From Ulota crispa (lineage: Eukaryota > Streptophyta > Bryopsida > Orthotrichales > Orthotrichaceae): 64,000 nt of DNA. Position numbers and translations under genes: made by a program. This document shows positions 44,101 to 54,667 of the stretch, in pieces (position 1 is the first letter of the stretch; each line of letters begins with the position of its first letter). The notes below the pieces were generated by a model, which was given only the letters and a program-made list of their open reading frames with translations, ran no database searches and was not told the DNA's origin. The DNA lies in NCBI GenBank assembly GCA_963920765.1, contig OY987245.1, positions 23,452,727 through 23,516,726 on the forward strand, given 5' to 3'.

Positions 44101-45826
44101 GAAAATTCACAATTTCAATTCTAAGCAACTGAATTTCAAAAAAAATTGATAAGTGAAAACAAGAGCTTAGTGCTCACCATTTTGTAATACAGTTGTTAGG
44201 AGTGGCATCCATCCCTTTGCCGGTGTCATATATACTAAGCTTCCCATCCTTATGATTGAGGTCCACGCTGCCAAGCAATTTTTTGGAATAGTCAGTCTCC
44301 TCAATAGAACAAGTTTCTCAGTACTAAGGTTTCTCTTCTTGAAATAAAAGCGTTCAAAAGAGAAATACCAAATCAGGCGATGTTTCTGAGATTGCAATTG
44401 ATACACAGCTTGTAGTGAATTGTCTTGTTGGCAAAAGCAAACCTCAAGAGTTAAACCTCTGCACCAACCATTTGCAGGGCAGTCATGATTGTCAAAGAAC
44501 AAACTTAAGATCTTGCATGTTTCTTCAGATTCATCAACGATGAATTACTCACCAGCTCGTCAGCTAATGCCGAAAACAAGGTATATTCCTGTGGCAAGAA
44601 GACCTCCAACATGTGGGGCTCCGGCGTCACATTCCAAAGACCCTAAACACACAATGCATTTTCCCACACTAGAGAGGTATCAATACCGAAAGTCATTTCA
44701 ATAGAAACATGAGATGATCATCAAAGATGACCGTCAATTAGCAAGTGGTTTAAGCAAGGTTTGACTAGTTATCAATGGCCTCTCATCAGTTTCAGTGGAA
44801 AAGGGATTGTCATCTTTCGTTTACAGCGGTCTACAACCTCCTACTGCTTCTATTACCCAGAATTATTTCTCCAAACCTCAAAACTGATCTCCCAATGCTC
44901 AAAATAACGCAAGAGACATCCTTGATCTCAGAGGTTCATAAGCTATATGTTGAGAAATTGTTAGAATTTAATGACTCACCGGATGAGCGTGTACAGTATC
45001 AGAGTGCATGTCCTGCCAAAACCCCACTCAGCAATGTAAGAAGACAAAAAGGTTACAAGACTTGCTGAAAAAGAGGGTAATGAGACGGTAATTATCAAGA
45101 TGGTTTGCTCTTCAGAGTCTGCAACCTTGTTTAAGCTAAAATGAAGCCATTGAAAGTTTGAAAGTAGAATTTTTGACTTACATAGAGAAGAAGAACTCGT
45201 CCAAATTTGGATTCAGGGCTTCCGTTGAACTCGCCATCTCTAACAGGAATGCCTTGGAAGTCTGTAATCTCTACATGATCTCCCCATACAATCTCGCGTT
45301 GTTTCACATTCGAGACATTGCCTCTTCTGTCCAACTCCATCTTCACCAGTTTCACAAAGCCCTGCACTGTCAATTTTTTACAAGCCTCCGCGGGCACGCC
45401 GACTTCCACTGAGGTCTGGTTGGGGAGGTACACCAGGAACTCAAACGTGAGTGGCATGTGCACGGTGACGTGCATGGATTGCAGCTCGATGGGTGGCCGA
45501 GACTCGTGCGAGACGGATGCGGATGGCGGCTCCATGCGTGACAGCGGCTGATCGATGGGCGGCTGCTGCTCCCGAGGATCATACTCGACGCGGCGGCAAA
45601 CGTTGCAGTTGCGGAATAACGACGAGGACAACAAGAGCGCCGAATCAATGTTGTAATTGTCCATGGCCTCTTCATGTGCTCGCCTGCGCATTGTCGAGCA
45701 CGAGCATGAGGAAGACGTAGCGCCTGCTGCCTCTGATGTTTCTCTCATCGCTTCCCTAACGGTCGATGCGCTTCGTGAATCAGAGCGTCCCTCCAGCTGC
45801 TGGACCATGCACACCCAACACAGCAC
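41122..45826 (-). CDS. GMI1/SMCHD1-type GHKL ATPase, 3' part not found
   Basis: Resembles plant GMI1 (gamma-irradiation and mitomycin C induced 1), an SMC-hinge GHKL ATPase tied to DNA repair. Exons: 45826-45182, 45012-44980, 44642-44553, 44442-44369, 44267-44178, 43554-43509, 43139-43084, 42705-42600, 42497-42429, 42324-42232, 42127-42077, 41992-41654, 41479-41351, 41209-41122; phases join over 636 codons. Family blocks in order: FLVYLPNQTSVEVGV, LWNVTPE..LPQEYT, DNSLQAVY (N-box), LSIYDTGKGMD (ATP G1), AIGGDPPYL, FGMYGFGG, SSKTETSQ, SPHGSFTK, KLKDYYFPYIQ, EILVNGDDLAG, SVRRLNRLLPDA, RLPFMEPKR and CYKRVKAFI. The only in-phase exon 4 acceptor I find puts VCFCQQ between ADEL and DNSLQ. Exon 12 is longer than the family and may hide an intron. 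The last donor GTATGT is intact, but the next block and hinge are not seen. Met1 is uncertain (Met46, Met55 alternatives). Confidence 0.88.
43555..44060. mobile_element. Possible solo LTR-like insertion in a GMI1-like intron
   Basis: Intron sequence adjoining exon 6 begins TGTAAAAGATGCCACGTG, includes ATGCCACATTAGATGT and ATTTTATTAATGGATG, and has a composition unlike its neighbours, reminiscent of a plant copia-type LTR. I find no clear CA end or target duplication, so the call is weak. An old host intron is the alternative. Confidence 0.25.
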
Positions 45827-46553
45827 TCTAGTTCGACAACCTCCTCCTTTAGCTTATGCAATCTTTTGGTTTAGCATTGCGCTTAATTGGTGACAAACTG
45901 TGCAAGTGAGTGGCACGAGATTGACATGTACACAAGGAAGGTTTACGTCGTCTGTTTTCTAATCAAGTCTGCCATAGCTGGCGATGGTGGCTTTCACAAA
46001 TAGACAGAACTTACTAACAAAAGCTGAGACTTTTCGTGCGCCAAACGAGCAGCAACACAGACCAAAAACTTCGTAGATGTATGCAGCGTCAGCAGCGCCG
46101 ATCCAGAGAGCGCGGGAGACAATGCACAATGAAATTAGAGCAGGAGACGGAGATGGTGGTGTTGGCGACGGTAGCGATCTTCGAGATCAATTGACGACTA
46201 CTGCATGATCGTTTCATGATTGCTTGCTGTGAGAGGACAGGCCCCATCTCCGCTTCCAGCAATCCCATCCAATTCCGTATAGTCCCATCTGAGAGGCTCT
46301 TGTCTAATTGACGTCTTGATCTCAGTGAATTCTCTGGACTGATCAATCCGTCTAGTGTTTGAGGAGAACCGGCCAGTACCTCGGTGGAAAAGTTCAATCA
46401 CTTACCAGAAAACGGTAGAATTCAAATATTTACCTCTACAAGGTTGAGTTTAAGAACTTATAATTCATGTTTGGGTTTGTGGATCTAATTTAGTCTACAC
46501 TGAATGTTGCGTTGAGGTTGTTCCACACTAATTTTTTAAAACTGAACCCTATA
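45827..46553 (-). promoter_or_regulatory. 5' flank and likely leader of the GMI1-like gene
   Basis: GC-richer up to about 46400. A minus-strand open frame at 46397-46089 has no recognisable motif and may be leader or an unassigned upstream exon. Confidence 0.35.
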
Positions 46554-46673
46554 AACATCATATTCATTAAATTGGGAAAACCATATTCCCAAGTTGTATC
46601 TTAGTGGTTGGTTAAAGTTGGTCACCTTAAACCTAAAATGTTATAAAATTTTCAATTTAATGAATATGGTGTT
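46554..46673. mobile_element. AACACC-family short MITE S6
   Basis: 120 bp. Ends AACATCATATTCATTAAATT and (inverted) AACACCATATTCATTAAATT. Flanks TATA and GATA differ in one base. Lies upstream of the GMI1-like gene. Confidence 0.8.
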
Positions 46674-47739
46674 GATACAAATATTTATTATTATTATTAT
46701 CATAATTTTCATAAAATAATATTATAATAAACAATTTTATAGAAGGTTTGGCAACAAGAATGAAGTTGTGGAAAAACAAACTAGTGGTATCCAAGTTGTA
46801 AACCATGTGAAATTCAAGTATTTTGAGAGTTACATACATCTCCAAGTGACCAAGTGATGAGTCATGAGGTAACTTACCAAAGTAAGGCAACCTAATTGTC
46901 AAAACAATGTAAATACAATTATGATTCTAGTTATTGTGAAACGCATCCAATCAATATCTCATTTTTTATGGCAAACACACCAATTACTATCCATCAAATA
47001 CTTTTGCTCTTATGCACTAGCAATATACATTTGAGTTCCAGAATGTATATTGACAATCAAAGAAAATTGCACCATCCCTTATTGCTAAGCAAACTTATTT
47101 CTTTCAAATTTCCAAATGATTTGTGTCAAATCTTTTAGGTGAAAAACTAGGCATTTTGACCCAACTAGGCACATACAAAGTAACAACTTATCTTCTATAG
47201 CTAATTTTATGTTTCACATTTTGTGATATGTGCTACATGGACAATACTTGGATGAATGCATTATTCATTAAATTGGGAAAAAGTGACATTTTAAGATTTT
47301 TGTATTTTATGTTTTTTTAAAGAGTGTTCAATGAATACTCTTTAAAAAACATAAAATCCAAAAGTTCCAAAATGTCACTTTTTCCCAATTTAATGAACAA
47401 CATCATCACAATGTTTAGGTGATATTAGTGTCAGTTTTGGGCATAGATTGTAGTATTGAGTATCAAGTTTGACAATTGTGCCTAAAAAGGTTTGCAATTA
47501 TTGTACTCCACCAACTAGCTTGTTTCCCAAGCAGTGATCCCAAATATGATTTTCACTTTTAGCACAAGTGGCTAAAAACACTACTAAAAAGCTAAGAAAA
47601 TTCAAATTTAACACTAGAAAGTTACTTTTTTTTAAAAGTTAGCATGAAAGTTTTGTTAGTAATCCTGCAAAATTTAGCCAATCTAAAGAATTATGTTCCC
47701 AAGTGGTTACAAACATCTGACATGGTGATGTTGTTGCAG
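46674..47739. other. AT-rich spacer with one short hairpin MITE
   Basis: Apart from 47259-47406 nothing is recognised. Confidence 0.35.
47259..47406. mobile_element. AACACC-family short MITE S7 (hairpin)
   Basis: Inner terminal part TTCATTAAATTGGGAAAAAGTG pairs with its complement at the right. The arms run through CATTTTAAGATTTTTGTATTTTATG. The outer AACACC bases are worn. Shares AAATCCAAAAGTYCCAAAAT with S8. Confidence 0.7.
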
Positions 47740-47976
47740 GTGCAGCCGGTGTCATCTGAAATTGTTGCCTGTCCTTTGGACGTTGTAGCACAGGCAGCTC
47801 TCGCAAGCAGAAGGCGCATGTTGCAATCTGACTGACTAGAACCCTCAGAGATTGTGGACTCAATCTCCATGGAAGAGATCATGAATGAGTCCGAGATGGA
47901 GCTTAGCCACCGTGCTCCATTTTGGCCTGGTGGATGCGCAAGCTCCAGCTTGCAAGGGCCGGTGAAGAGGAAATAA
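47740..47976 (+). pseudogene. Orphan terminal exon of an unrecognised host gene, one in-frame TGA
   Basis: A strong acceptor (GATGTTGTTGCAG) precedes 79 codons ending in TAA. The frame reads VQPVSSEIVACPLDVVAQAA, then LASRRRMLQSD, a TGA, and LEPSEIVDSISMEEIMNESE onward to PVKRK. The base composition is clearly codon-like against AT-rich surroundings. The simplest reading is a host gene's last exon with one Arg codon turned into a stop; a 31-codon exon ending at the TGA is the alternative. No other exon of this gene is visible. The opposite strand also has an open frame, but without comparable splice support. Confidence 0.5.
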
Positions 47977-48385
47977 TGTTGAGCTATAGACTTTGTAATG
48001 TCAATGGTCAATCTTTTATAGCAATTGAAAGGAAAACCTAATGTGGCAAAATATGTATCATTCTATAACATTCAATAGCTTGAAGAGAGGCTGCTTTTCC
48101 CTCTCTTTGGGTATCATCCACAAACTTCATCCTGACACCAATTTTTTTTTTTTTAATTTTTATTTTTGACATGGCTAGTCACTACATTGACATATGTGCA
48201 CTAAACTGAGCCTTTTTTTCATAAACTCTTTGACAAATTCAGCCAAGTGTCCTCTTAGCTATTGATGAATGTGGAATATTCCACACTCTTCAGTTGGAGG
48301 GAAGGCAAGCCTGCTAAGTGCTATTGAATGTTATGTCCTCCTTTGTATGCTAAAGTTACAAAGGTTCAAAGTTTGGTTGGTATAA
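47977..48385. other. Spacer
   Basis: No feature recognised; a poly-T/A run lies near 48147-48170. Confidence 0.35.
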
Positions 48386-48716
48386 GGGGCGGTTTAGACT
48401 ATGTTCCACGTCCCATGTGACAAAGTCCCATAAGAGTGCAAAATTCAATCTTGGTGGGCCAGAAAAGATGGGAATTGGGCTAAAAGATGAGTCTACCAAA
48501 ATGCTCAACTCAATCTTGGAATGAAGTCCTACTTTTTTTGACGCCAAAACTTGGAAAAGTGCTACCATGTAGGCGCCATGTAAGCAAGTGGGATGTGGGA
48601 CTTGAGGCATAGTCTAAAACGCAAAGTCCTATCTTTTGCCTCTCAGTCAATCAAATTCTCGAATTTCATCAGATTTTAGTGGGACTTGGGACCTGGGACA
48701 TAGTTTGAACTGCCCC
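48386..48716. mobile_element. PIF/Harbinger (Tourist-type) MITE, TAA duplication
   Basis: 331 bp. Ends GGGGCGGTTTAGACTATGTT and (inverted) GGGGCAGTTCAAACTATGTC. TAA at 48383-48385 and 48717-48719. The trinucleotide duplication and GGGGC..GTT terminus fit Harbinger/Tourist. Confidence 0.8.
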
Positions 48717-48938
48717 TAAGGTAGGAGGTTCTAAAAGCGTTTGATTCTAGGAATCTCTTACACTTTGCAAAATTATATACAATTGCCATTGATGCATGAG
48801 TTAGGCAGGCTTAGCAATATTGCTAAGCCTACCTAACTCATCAATGAAAGTTGTACATATTTTTTGCAGAATGTAAGTTTGAGATTTTTAGAGCCAAATG
48901 CTTTTAGAACCCAAACCCTTTTAGAACCTCCTACTTTA
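48717..48938. mobile_element. TA-flanked palindromic MITE M3
   Basis: TAAGGTAGGAGGTTCTAAAAG to its partner (inverted TAAAGTAGGAGGTTCTAAAA). Arms pair down to GCAATATTGC. It abuts the Harbinger MITE, so the two share TAA. A lone left end of the same kind occurs at 62749-62790. Confidence 0.8.
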
Positions 48939-49039
48939 TGACCAAAACAATCTACACAAGAAGCTTTTATGTTCAAATAGAAGCCATTTTTATTATCCAC
49001 ATGTACCGCAAGTGTTCATGAGTGTTGGATGTTGAAGTT

Positions 49040-49416
49040 TCAGACTGTCCCCTCGAGGAATAAATGGATTTCGGGCATGTACCTATAGCTAATCTAGTTT
49101 TTGTGATTTTTTGAAACTTTTATTGAAAGTGGGAATTCAAAGATCTACGTGAACATCTAATTTTTTCTTCATTCCAACATTTATTAAAGAAGTTATGCAT
49201 GAATTTTTGAAAAAGGGGGAGGACAAGCAATCCAAGAAAAAAATCAAAATTGTATTTTTTTAAAATAAAAATTTGAACTTGGTTCTTTAGATTTATACAA
49301 ATGTGGAAATCTTTGAACAATTCAATATTGATTAATGAGATGAAACTTATGAGAAGTTTTAGTTTGCAGGTAGGTATGGGACTCCCGAACCTCCACTCTT
49401 GGTCCTTTAGGGTTAA
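49040..49416. mobile_element. Partial copy of the 930-bp piggyBac-like family (P8)
   Basis: Begins within the family's left end (TGTCCCCTCGAGGAATAAATGG) and runs colinearly with P11 through CATGTACCTAT, GAAGTTATGCA and onward. Ends GGTCCTTTAGGGTTAA with TTAA at 49413-49416. About 550 bp shorter than full copies, so internally deleted. Confidence 0.7.
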
Positions 49417-49504
49417 GTTAATATTAATCATGTCTCTCTTTTAGTACCTTTAACATATGCAAAGAAGAATGTTGGGTTTGTGCATGGTTGGGGTAAACCC
49501 AAGA

Positions 49505-49656
49505 AACACCATATTAAATAAATTGGGAAAAAATGCAACTTTGAGACTTTTTGGATTTTGTGTTTTCTGAAGAATATTCACTAAATACACTTTAAAAAAC
49601 ACAAAATCCAAAAGTCCCAAAATTTCATTTTGTCCCAATTTACTTAATATCATGTT
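49505..49656. mobile_element. AACACC-family short MITE S8
   Basis: 152 bp. Ends AACACCATATTAAATAAATT and (inverted) AACATGATATTAAGTAAATT. Flanks AAGA and AAAG. Hairpin-like arms. Confidence 0.8.
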
Positions 49657-50289
49657 AAAGGCCCTTCTTTATCTAAAAGCAATGTTTGGGAAGATCCAAT
49701 ATTTAGTGCGTTATCAACCAATTGAAATTGCAAGGAAGCCAATTGAGTTTGAAAATACCAACTAAAAAATTGGTCAAATCTTATCAATTTTTTTAGTTAT
49801 AGTATATTATAATATAAATATAGAAATGCCGTTTTGCAATCTAGTGACAAACTAGTTAAAAATGAGAAATATTGGGTTTTAGTCTGTGAAGTCAAAATTT
49901 CTCCCCTAGCACTAAATTGAAACAACAATAAAGGAGCCATGTCCATCCAACCTAATGCACCTAAAATGTGTACTTTGTTGTGGGACCAAACTGGAGGCAA
50001 CATAACTTATTATTGATTGTACTTACAAAAACACCATTTTTGCATTAAGAATTCAATGGTGAAGTTTCTTCTGCCTTTTTTGTTGTTGTGGGATTGTTTT
50101 TTTAGAAGGATAAGAAGATGAAAAAATATTAGCCAATGGAAGTAAAAGTTGAAGTGCCACTTTTACCTTGGGCAGCATGGATGGTTTACCTTACTCAGAG
50201 ATTCTTTTGCACTTCTCATCATGATATAGGCTTAGAAGCACTTATTCACATTGGCCCTTTCTCATGAAATAGAGAGCAGTTTGATTGGG
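49657..50289. other. Spacer before the decayed ORF region
   Basis: AT-rich; no feature recognised. Confidence 0.3.
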
Positions 50290-52463
50290 GTTATTTGATT
50301 TATGATTATTTATTACAAAAGTTATCAACAAAGAAAAAGCGTAATCCTATAACCTTATGCTTAGATTTTCATCTTTCAATGATTTGCACTTATATTCCAA
50401 TTGAAAAAGAGCTATCACCGGTATCTCACTCTATCTCTAGTCCTATAATTGAGAAGAATAAAGGACCTACTTCATGTAAGGGTTTTCTAGTAATAAAATT
50501 ATTTATAAAACCTACTTATGAAGAGTTACTTCAACTGAATAATGAATATAAAACTAAGGAAGATGCATTAAAAATAAGAGTTAAAGAGTTTGAGACTTAA
50601 AGAATACGAGCTCTAAAAATGTATAAAGAAGTCAAAGAAACTCTTAAGACCAAAACAAAAGAGCATCTTACCTTACAGCAAAAGTATAGTAATCTTCAAC
50701 GTGAGAATAAGAAGTCTCAAGAATCTATTATTACTTTAAAAATACGCAAAGAGAAGATGCAGACAAAGGTTAACCCTTAAAGAGTGAGTTGGATAAGACC
50801 AAAAATCTATTAGAATCTCAAGCTACAGCCAAGGTACCTGAGTGTTATAATACTTCACAAACTATTTTTGATTTAGAAAAATATGTGAGATTATTGGTCA
50901 GTACTAATGATGAACTGAACCAAGAGCTAGAAAAGATAGTGGATTCCATTGAAAGATTGCAACAAGCTTTGTGGCAGCATCAGTTGGAGTCAGCACCAAC
51001 TTTTTCTCTATATTGTGCATATGAGTTACAGTTTGATATATGTTTAAGTATATGTATACTTTAGAGAGGCCAATAGTTAACAGAAGATCAATGGGATGAC
51101 ACTTGTGATAAGGCTGCAGAGTCTATTAATATGCAAAACCTCTTATGTGAGATGTTGGTACGTAATGATATGACTTTAACCAACTGGACTTCACTCTTTT
51201 ATCCTATTGTTGATTTGGGAGCTAGAGCATTATTATACTATATTAATTTAGAGAAAGAGCTTAGTTATTGCAGAAAAGTGGATTTGACTATTACACTTCA
51301 TAGATATGTACATATCACATACCATAGAAAAAAGATTGATTCAAATGTATTAGCTCAAGGGATATTAAGAGAAAAATGGAAACAAGAGTTATTGCAAATT
51401 CAGAATCTCATGAAAAACCGATGTGATCCATAGGCAATACTCAATCTTTATTAAAAGCTGTCATAAATCGTGAAGCAGTGGCACAATGTGGTGAGTTAAC
51501 TGATACTCATCATATCTATCATATTCATGAAACTTATGAGTGCTTATGTAAGACTTTGGATGCTTATACAAAAGGAAATCTATTCATTCCTCATCCAAAG
51601 GAGATAGCAGATTTTAATTTGCCACCTCCAAACTATAAACCTGCAACTTGACTCACTACCAAGACTCTAGTACAAGGCTCACCTCTTACTTGCCATTTCT
51701 TGGGCCAATACTATAATATTTATAAAGATATTAAAGTGGAAAGACCCATTCCTTATTGGAAAGCCCTAGAATGGTTAATGGAAGATTATGGTTTATCAAT
51801 GACTGAGGAAACAAAATACAATAAGCTATATCTACAGATATCTATTGACTGACAATAGGATCCACCAGTAGCAATAGTGACAAATAGTCACTTTTGCCCA
51901 TGTGAAAGAAGATATAAATAGGACCCCCATGCTACTATTGATTCTATAGAGTACAATTGACCAAAGATACCAGGCTCATTTGATTCACCATTATCTTGTG
52001 CTCAGGCTTATAATGATTTCCATGAGATCCATATTACTCATATTGACCCAATGTGTTTTTGAGCCGCTATATTTTGTGACTCTTTACAAATGATGTGTAA
52101 GACTCTTTGCATTCTTATTAATGTCAACATGTTTGATATTTTGAGACCATACTTTCATATGTTGACAAAGTTTTAGTTTGACAATGCACAATGGCACTGA
52201 GTAATAGAAGCTATGGTAGTTACCCATTTCTTATGCAGAGCTCATCCTTCTTTAATTAATGAGTTTCCATTAACCAAGTTTACCCCTACGACCAACTGGT
52301 TGGAATATCAACGTATTAAAAACCCACAACTACTTGAATGAGATGAAGATGTAAAGAAAGCATGTGTCAAAGCTCAAAGGAAGCGGATTCAAAAACAAAA
52401 CTAAGACATAAACAAAAGACCCAAGTTTCATTGACGAGGACGTCAATGATGCTAAGTAGGGGG
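50290..52463 (+). pseudogene. Decayed long coding region of unknown, possibly mobile-element family
   Basis: About 2.2 kb of plus-strand sequence keeps coding character in essentially one direction, with Lys/Glu-rich coiled-coil-like stretches near 50500-50780 and 50790-51000 and later Cys/His-containing segments. It is broken in many places (ten or more). I do not recognise the family and see no reverse transcriptase, integrase, protease or DDE transposase motif. Because a virus-like origin cannot be excluded it is left as a fossil. P9 lies 70 bp downstream and further coding-like sequence follows at 53.9 kb. Confidence 0.45.
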
Positions 52464-52532
52464 CTATGTAGTCTAGAATTTCAGTAGAAGCTTTAATTAA
52501 ATTTTTTGTAACTTTTAGAACGACTTTAGACT

Positions 52533-53468
52533 TTAAGCCCTAAAGGACCGAGCCATTTTTTCTGTGAAAAACTCAGAAAAACGTAGAAAAACACCACTTT
52601 TGGGGGAGCAAGTGGAATGGTAGGAATTTTTTTAAAGAAAATCCAACCATAAGATCTTATAGTAGACTACAAGAGGTACTTGTGGTAAAAAAATGAGCTC
52701 AATCCAGAGAAGATTGAGTGAGAAATTAACTTCCAAAACGAGGAAAAGAGCTTTTTTTTCCTGTTGCCCAAAAATTTTAGAAGACTTTGACCACTCTTAG
52801 AGCATAATAATTACTCTACGCAAAGTTGTGGTTTATTTTCTTCATGTAGGGGACCAAGTTAGGTATGCGTGGGAGAATTTTCAAATCAACTGGAACTATA
52901 CAGCACATGGGGAAAAATAGTAAGTAAAAAGAAGTAGAGGATGAGTCAAAACACTAAATTGTCAAGATTTTAATTATTAAAATGAAAAATGTAAATCCCA
53001 ACGGTTACAATGTTGTGATAAACAATCTACATTCTTTAGTTTTGTTTTTATTCTAAGGTAATGAAAATTGAGTAAAATCAAGGACTTCAAAGTTTTTTTT
53101 AGAGTAGAGAATCTAAAACTGCCCGCAAACAAAAACTTCTCATAACTTTCATCTCATCTATCAAAATTGAATGTTTCAAAGCTCCCCACGTCTATATAAG
53201 TCTAAAGAACCAATTTTAGATTTTTATTTGAAAAAAATGAATTTTTTAAAGAAGTTTTTGGCTGCCCGGGGAGCAGCATTTTCTAGATTTTCATGCATAA
53301 CTTCTTCAATACATGTCAAAATGAAGAAAAAGTTAGATACACATGTAAATCTTTGATTTCCTCACCTTCAATAAAAGTTTCAAAAAATTGCGCAAAGCAG
53401 TTTAGCCATAGGTACATGCCCAAAATCCCAATTGTCCCCCGAGGGGACAATGGTCCTTTAGGGATTAA
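52533..53468 (-). mobile_element. 930-bp piggyBac-like family, copy P9 (reverse)
   Basis: TTAA at 52533-52536 and 53465-53468. Left end GCCCTAAAGGACCG; right end (inverted) TCCCTAAAGGACCATTGTCC. 936 bp. Reverse orientation relative to P10 and P11. The reverse complement contains the shared CATGTACCTATGG segment. Confidence 0.82.
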
Positions 53469-53869
53469 ATGAAAAGAAATGAGAAAGAACTTTAACATAC
53501 TTTAAAAGTATAAAATAGCTTAAAGTAAAAATAAAAGTATATGATAGATCACATCCTTTTGGAAAGGATGCAACCTTTCAAACTAAGCGGTATAAATAGA
53601 AGTAAAAACATACGAAAAAAGGCATTCATGTAAGTCCCATATTCTATTGTTTTAAATTTTATATTGTTATTTTCTTTGCATGTTTGTGATCTTGCATAAG
53701 AGAGATATACGTTATGTCTGAGAGAATTTTCTTACAATTGAAAGTGTGAGTATTATAAGGAAAATCAAATGAAAATCAAAACTTGTTTGAGAGAGTGATT
53801 CTGTGAAGTAGAGAAGCTTTGAGTATCACTCTAAACACAAGTTCACAAGATCTGCACAAAATCAAATGC

Positions 53870-54667
53870 ACATGCGTTTCAAGGAATCGCTTGACTGAAC
53901 GTTCAACAAGCTTTCATTTGTGTTGGTGATCATTTCCTTCCACACAAATTTTGCCGAGACTCTTGGAGCACATCGACAAGATTTTGAAGCAACAACAGAG
54001 TTCACAGGAGATGAAGAAAAAGAATGAGGATGCATCTTCTTGGAGGCAAGTTCATGCAGTGACCGCCTAGTTGACTTGATCAAAGTACATCAGTGCCCCA
54101 TATCTTTAATCGACTTTTTTAAGTCAATAATTAAACTTCCAGATTGTGAGGAATCGTGGCTGTCATTTTCTAATCATATGTTGGTCAACAAGCCCATGCT
54201 TCAAAAGAATCTGACATATGCTCCATATAGTTTAAAATACATGCTGTCAAGATTTTGTATATGAAACATTCAGACTGCAATTGATGAGGAAAACAAATGA
54301 GGTTGCTACGGCACCTGTGGTATGAAGATTAGAAGCAACAAAGTCAATCGGATGTTGAAGATAAAACAAGCATGGAGGTCTAGAGATGCAACGACCAAAC
54401 TTCAAAGAGCAAAGCAGGAGGAGAATTTGGCAACCTTACATAAATTGGATTGATTCTGCTTGAGGGAAAGCTGTGTGTTTGAAAGCATGAACGTTTGCGA
54501 TTTCAAAGGACCAAAAACCTGTGAACAAGACAAAGGAGCTGCAGTGACAAAGAAGATCAATCTCAACAATCTTTGCAGAGTTCTCCTCAAGATTTGATGA
54601 GTAGATGCGCAAGGGTTTGAACACTTAGTGCGCAGCAACACCGTGATATCACCACAAGAAATTTGTG
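53870..54667 (+). pseudogene. Decayed coding-like segment, unrecognised
   Basis: Plus-strand coding-like blocks at about 53930-54264 and 54350-54667, the second followed by a good donor (GAG then GTAAGT). Frames are broken and no family motif is recognised. It may be a host gene fragment or belong with the region at 50.3-52.5 kb. Low confidence. Confidence 0.3.

Noticed and set aside
45158-45893. Plus-strand frames of 75-84 residues
   Set aside because: Antisense of the first exon of the GMI1-like gene, which aligns to the family on the minus strand.
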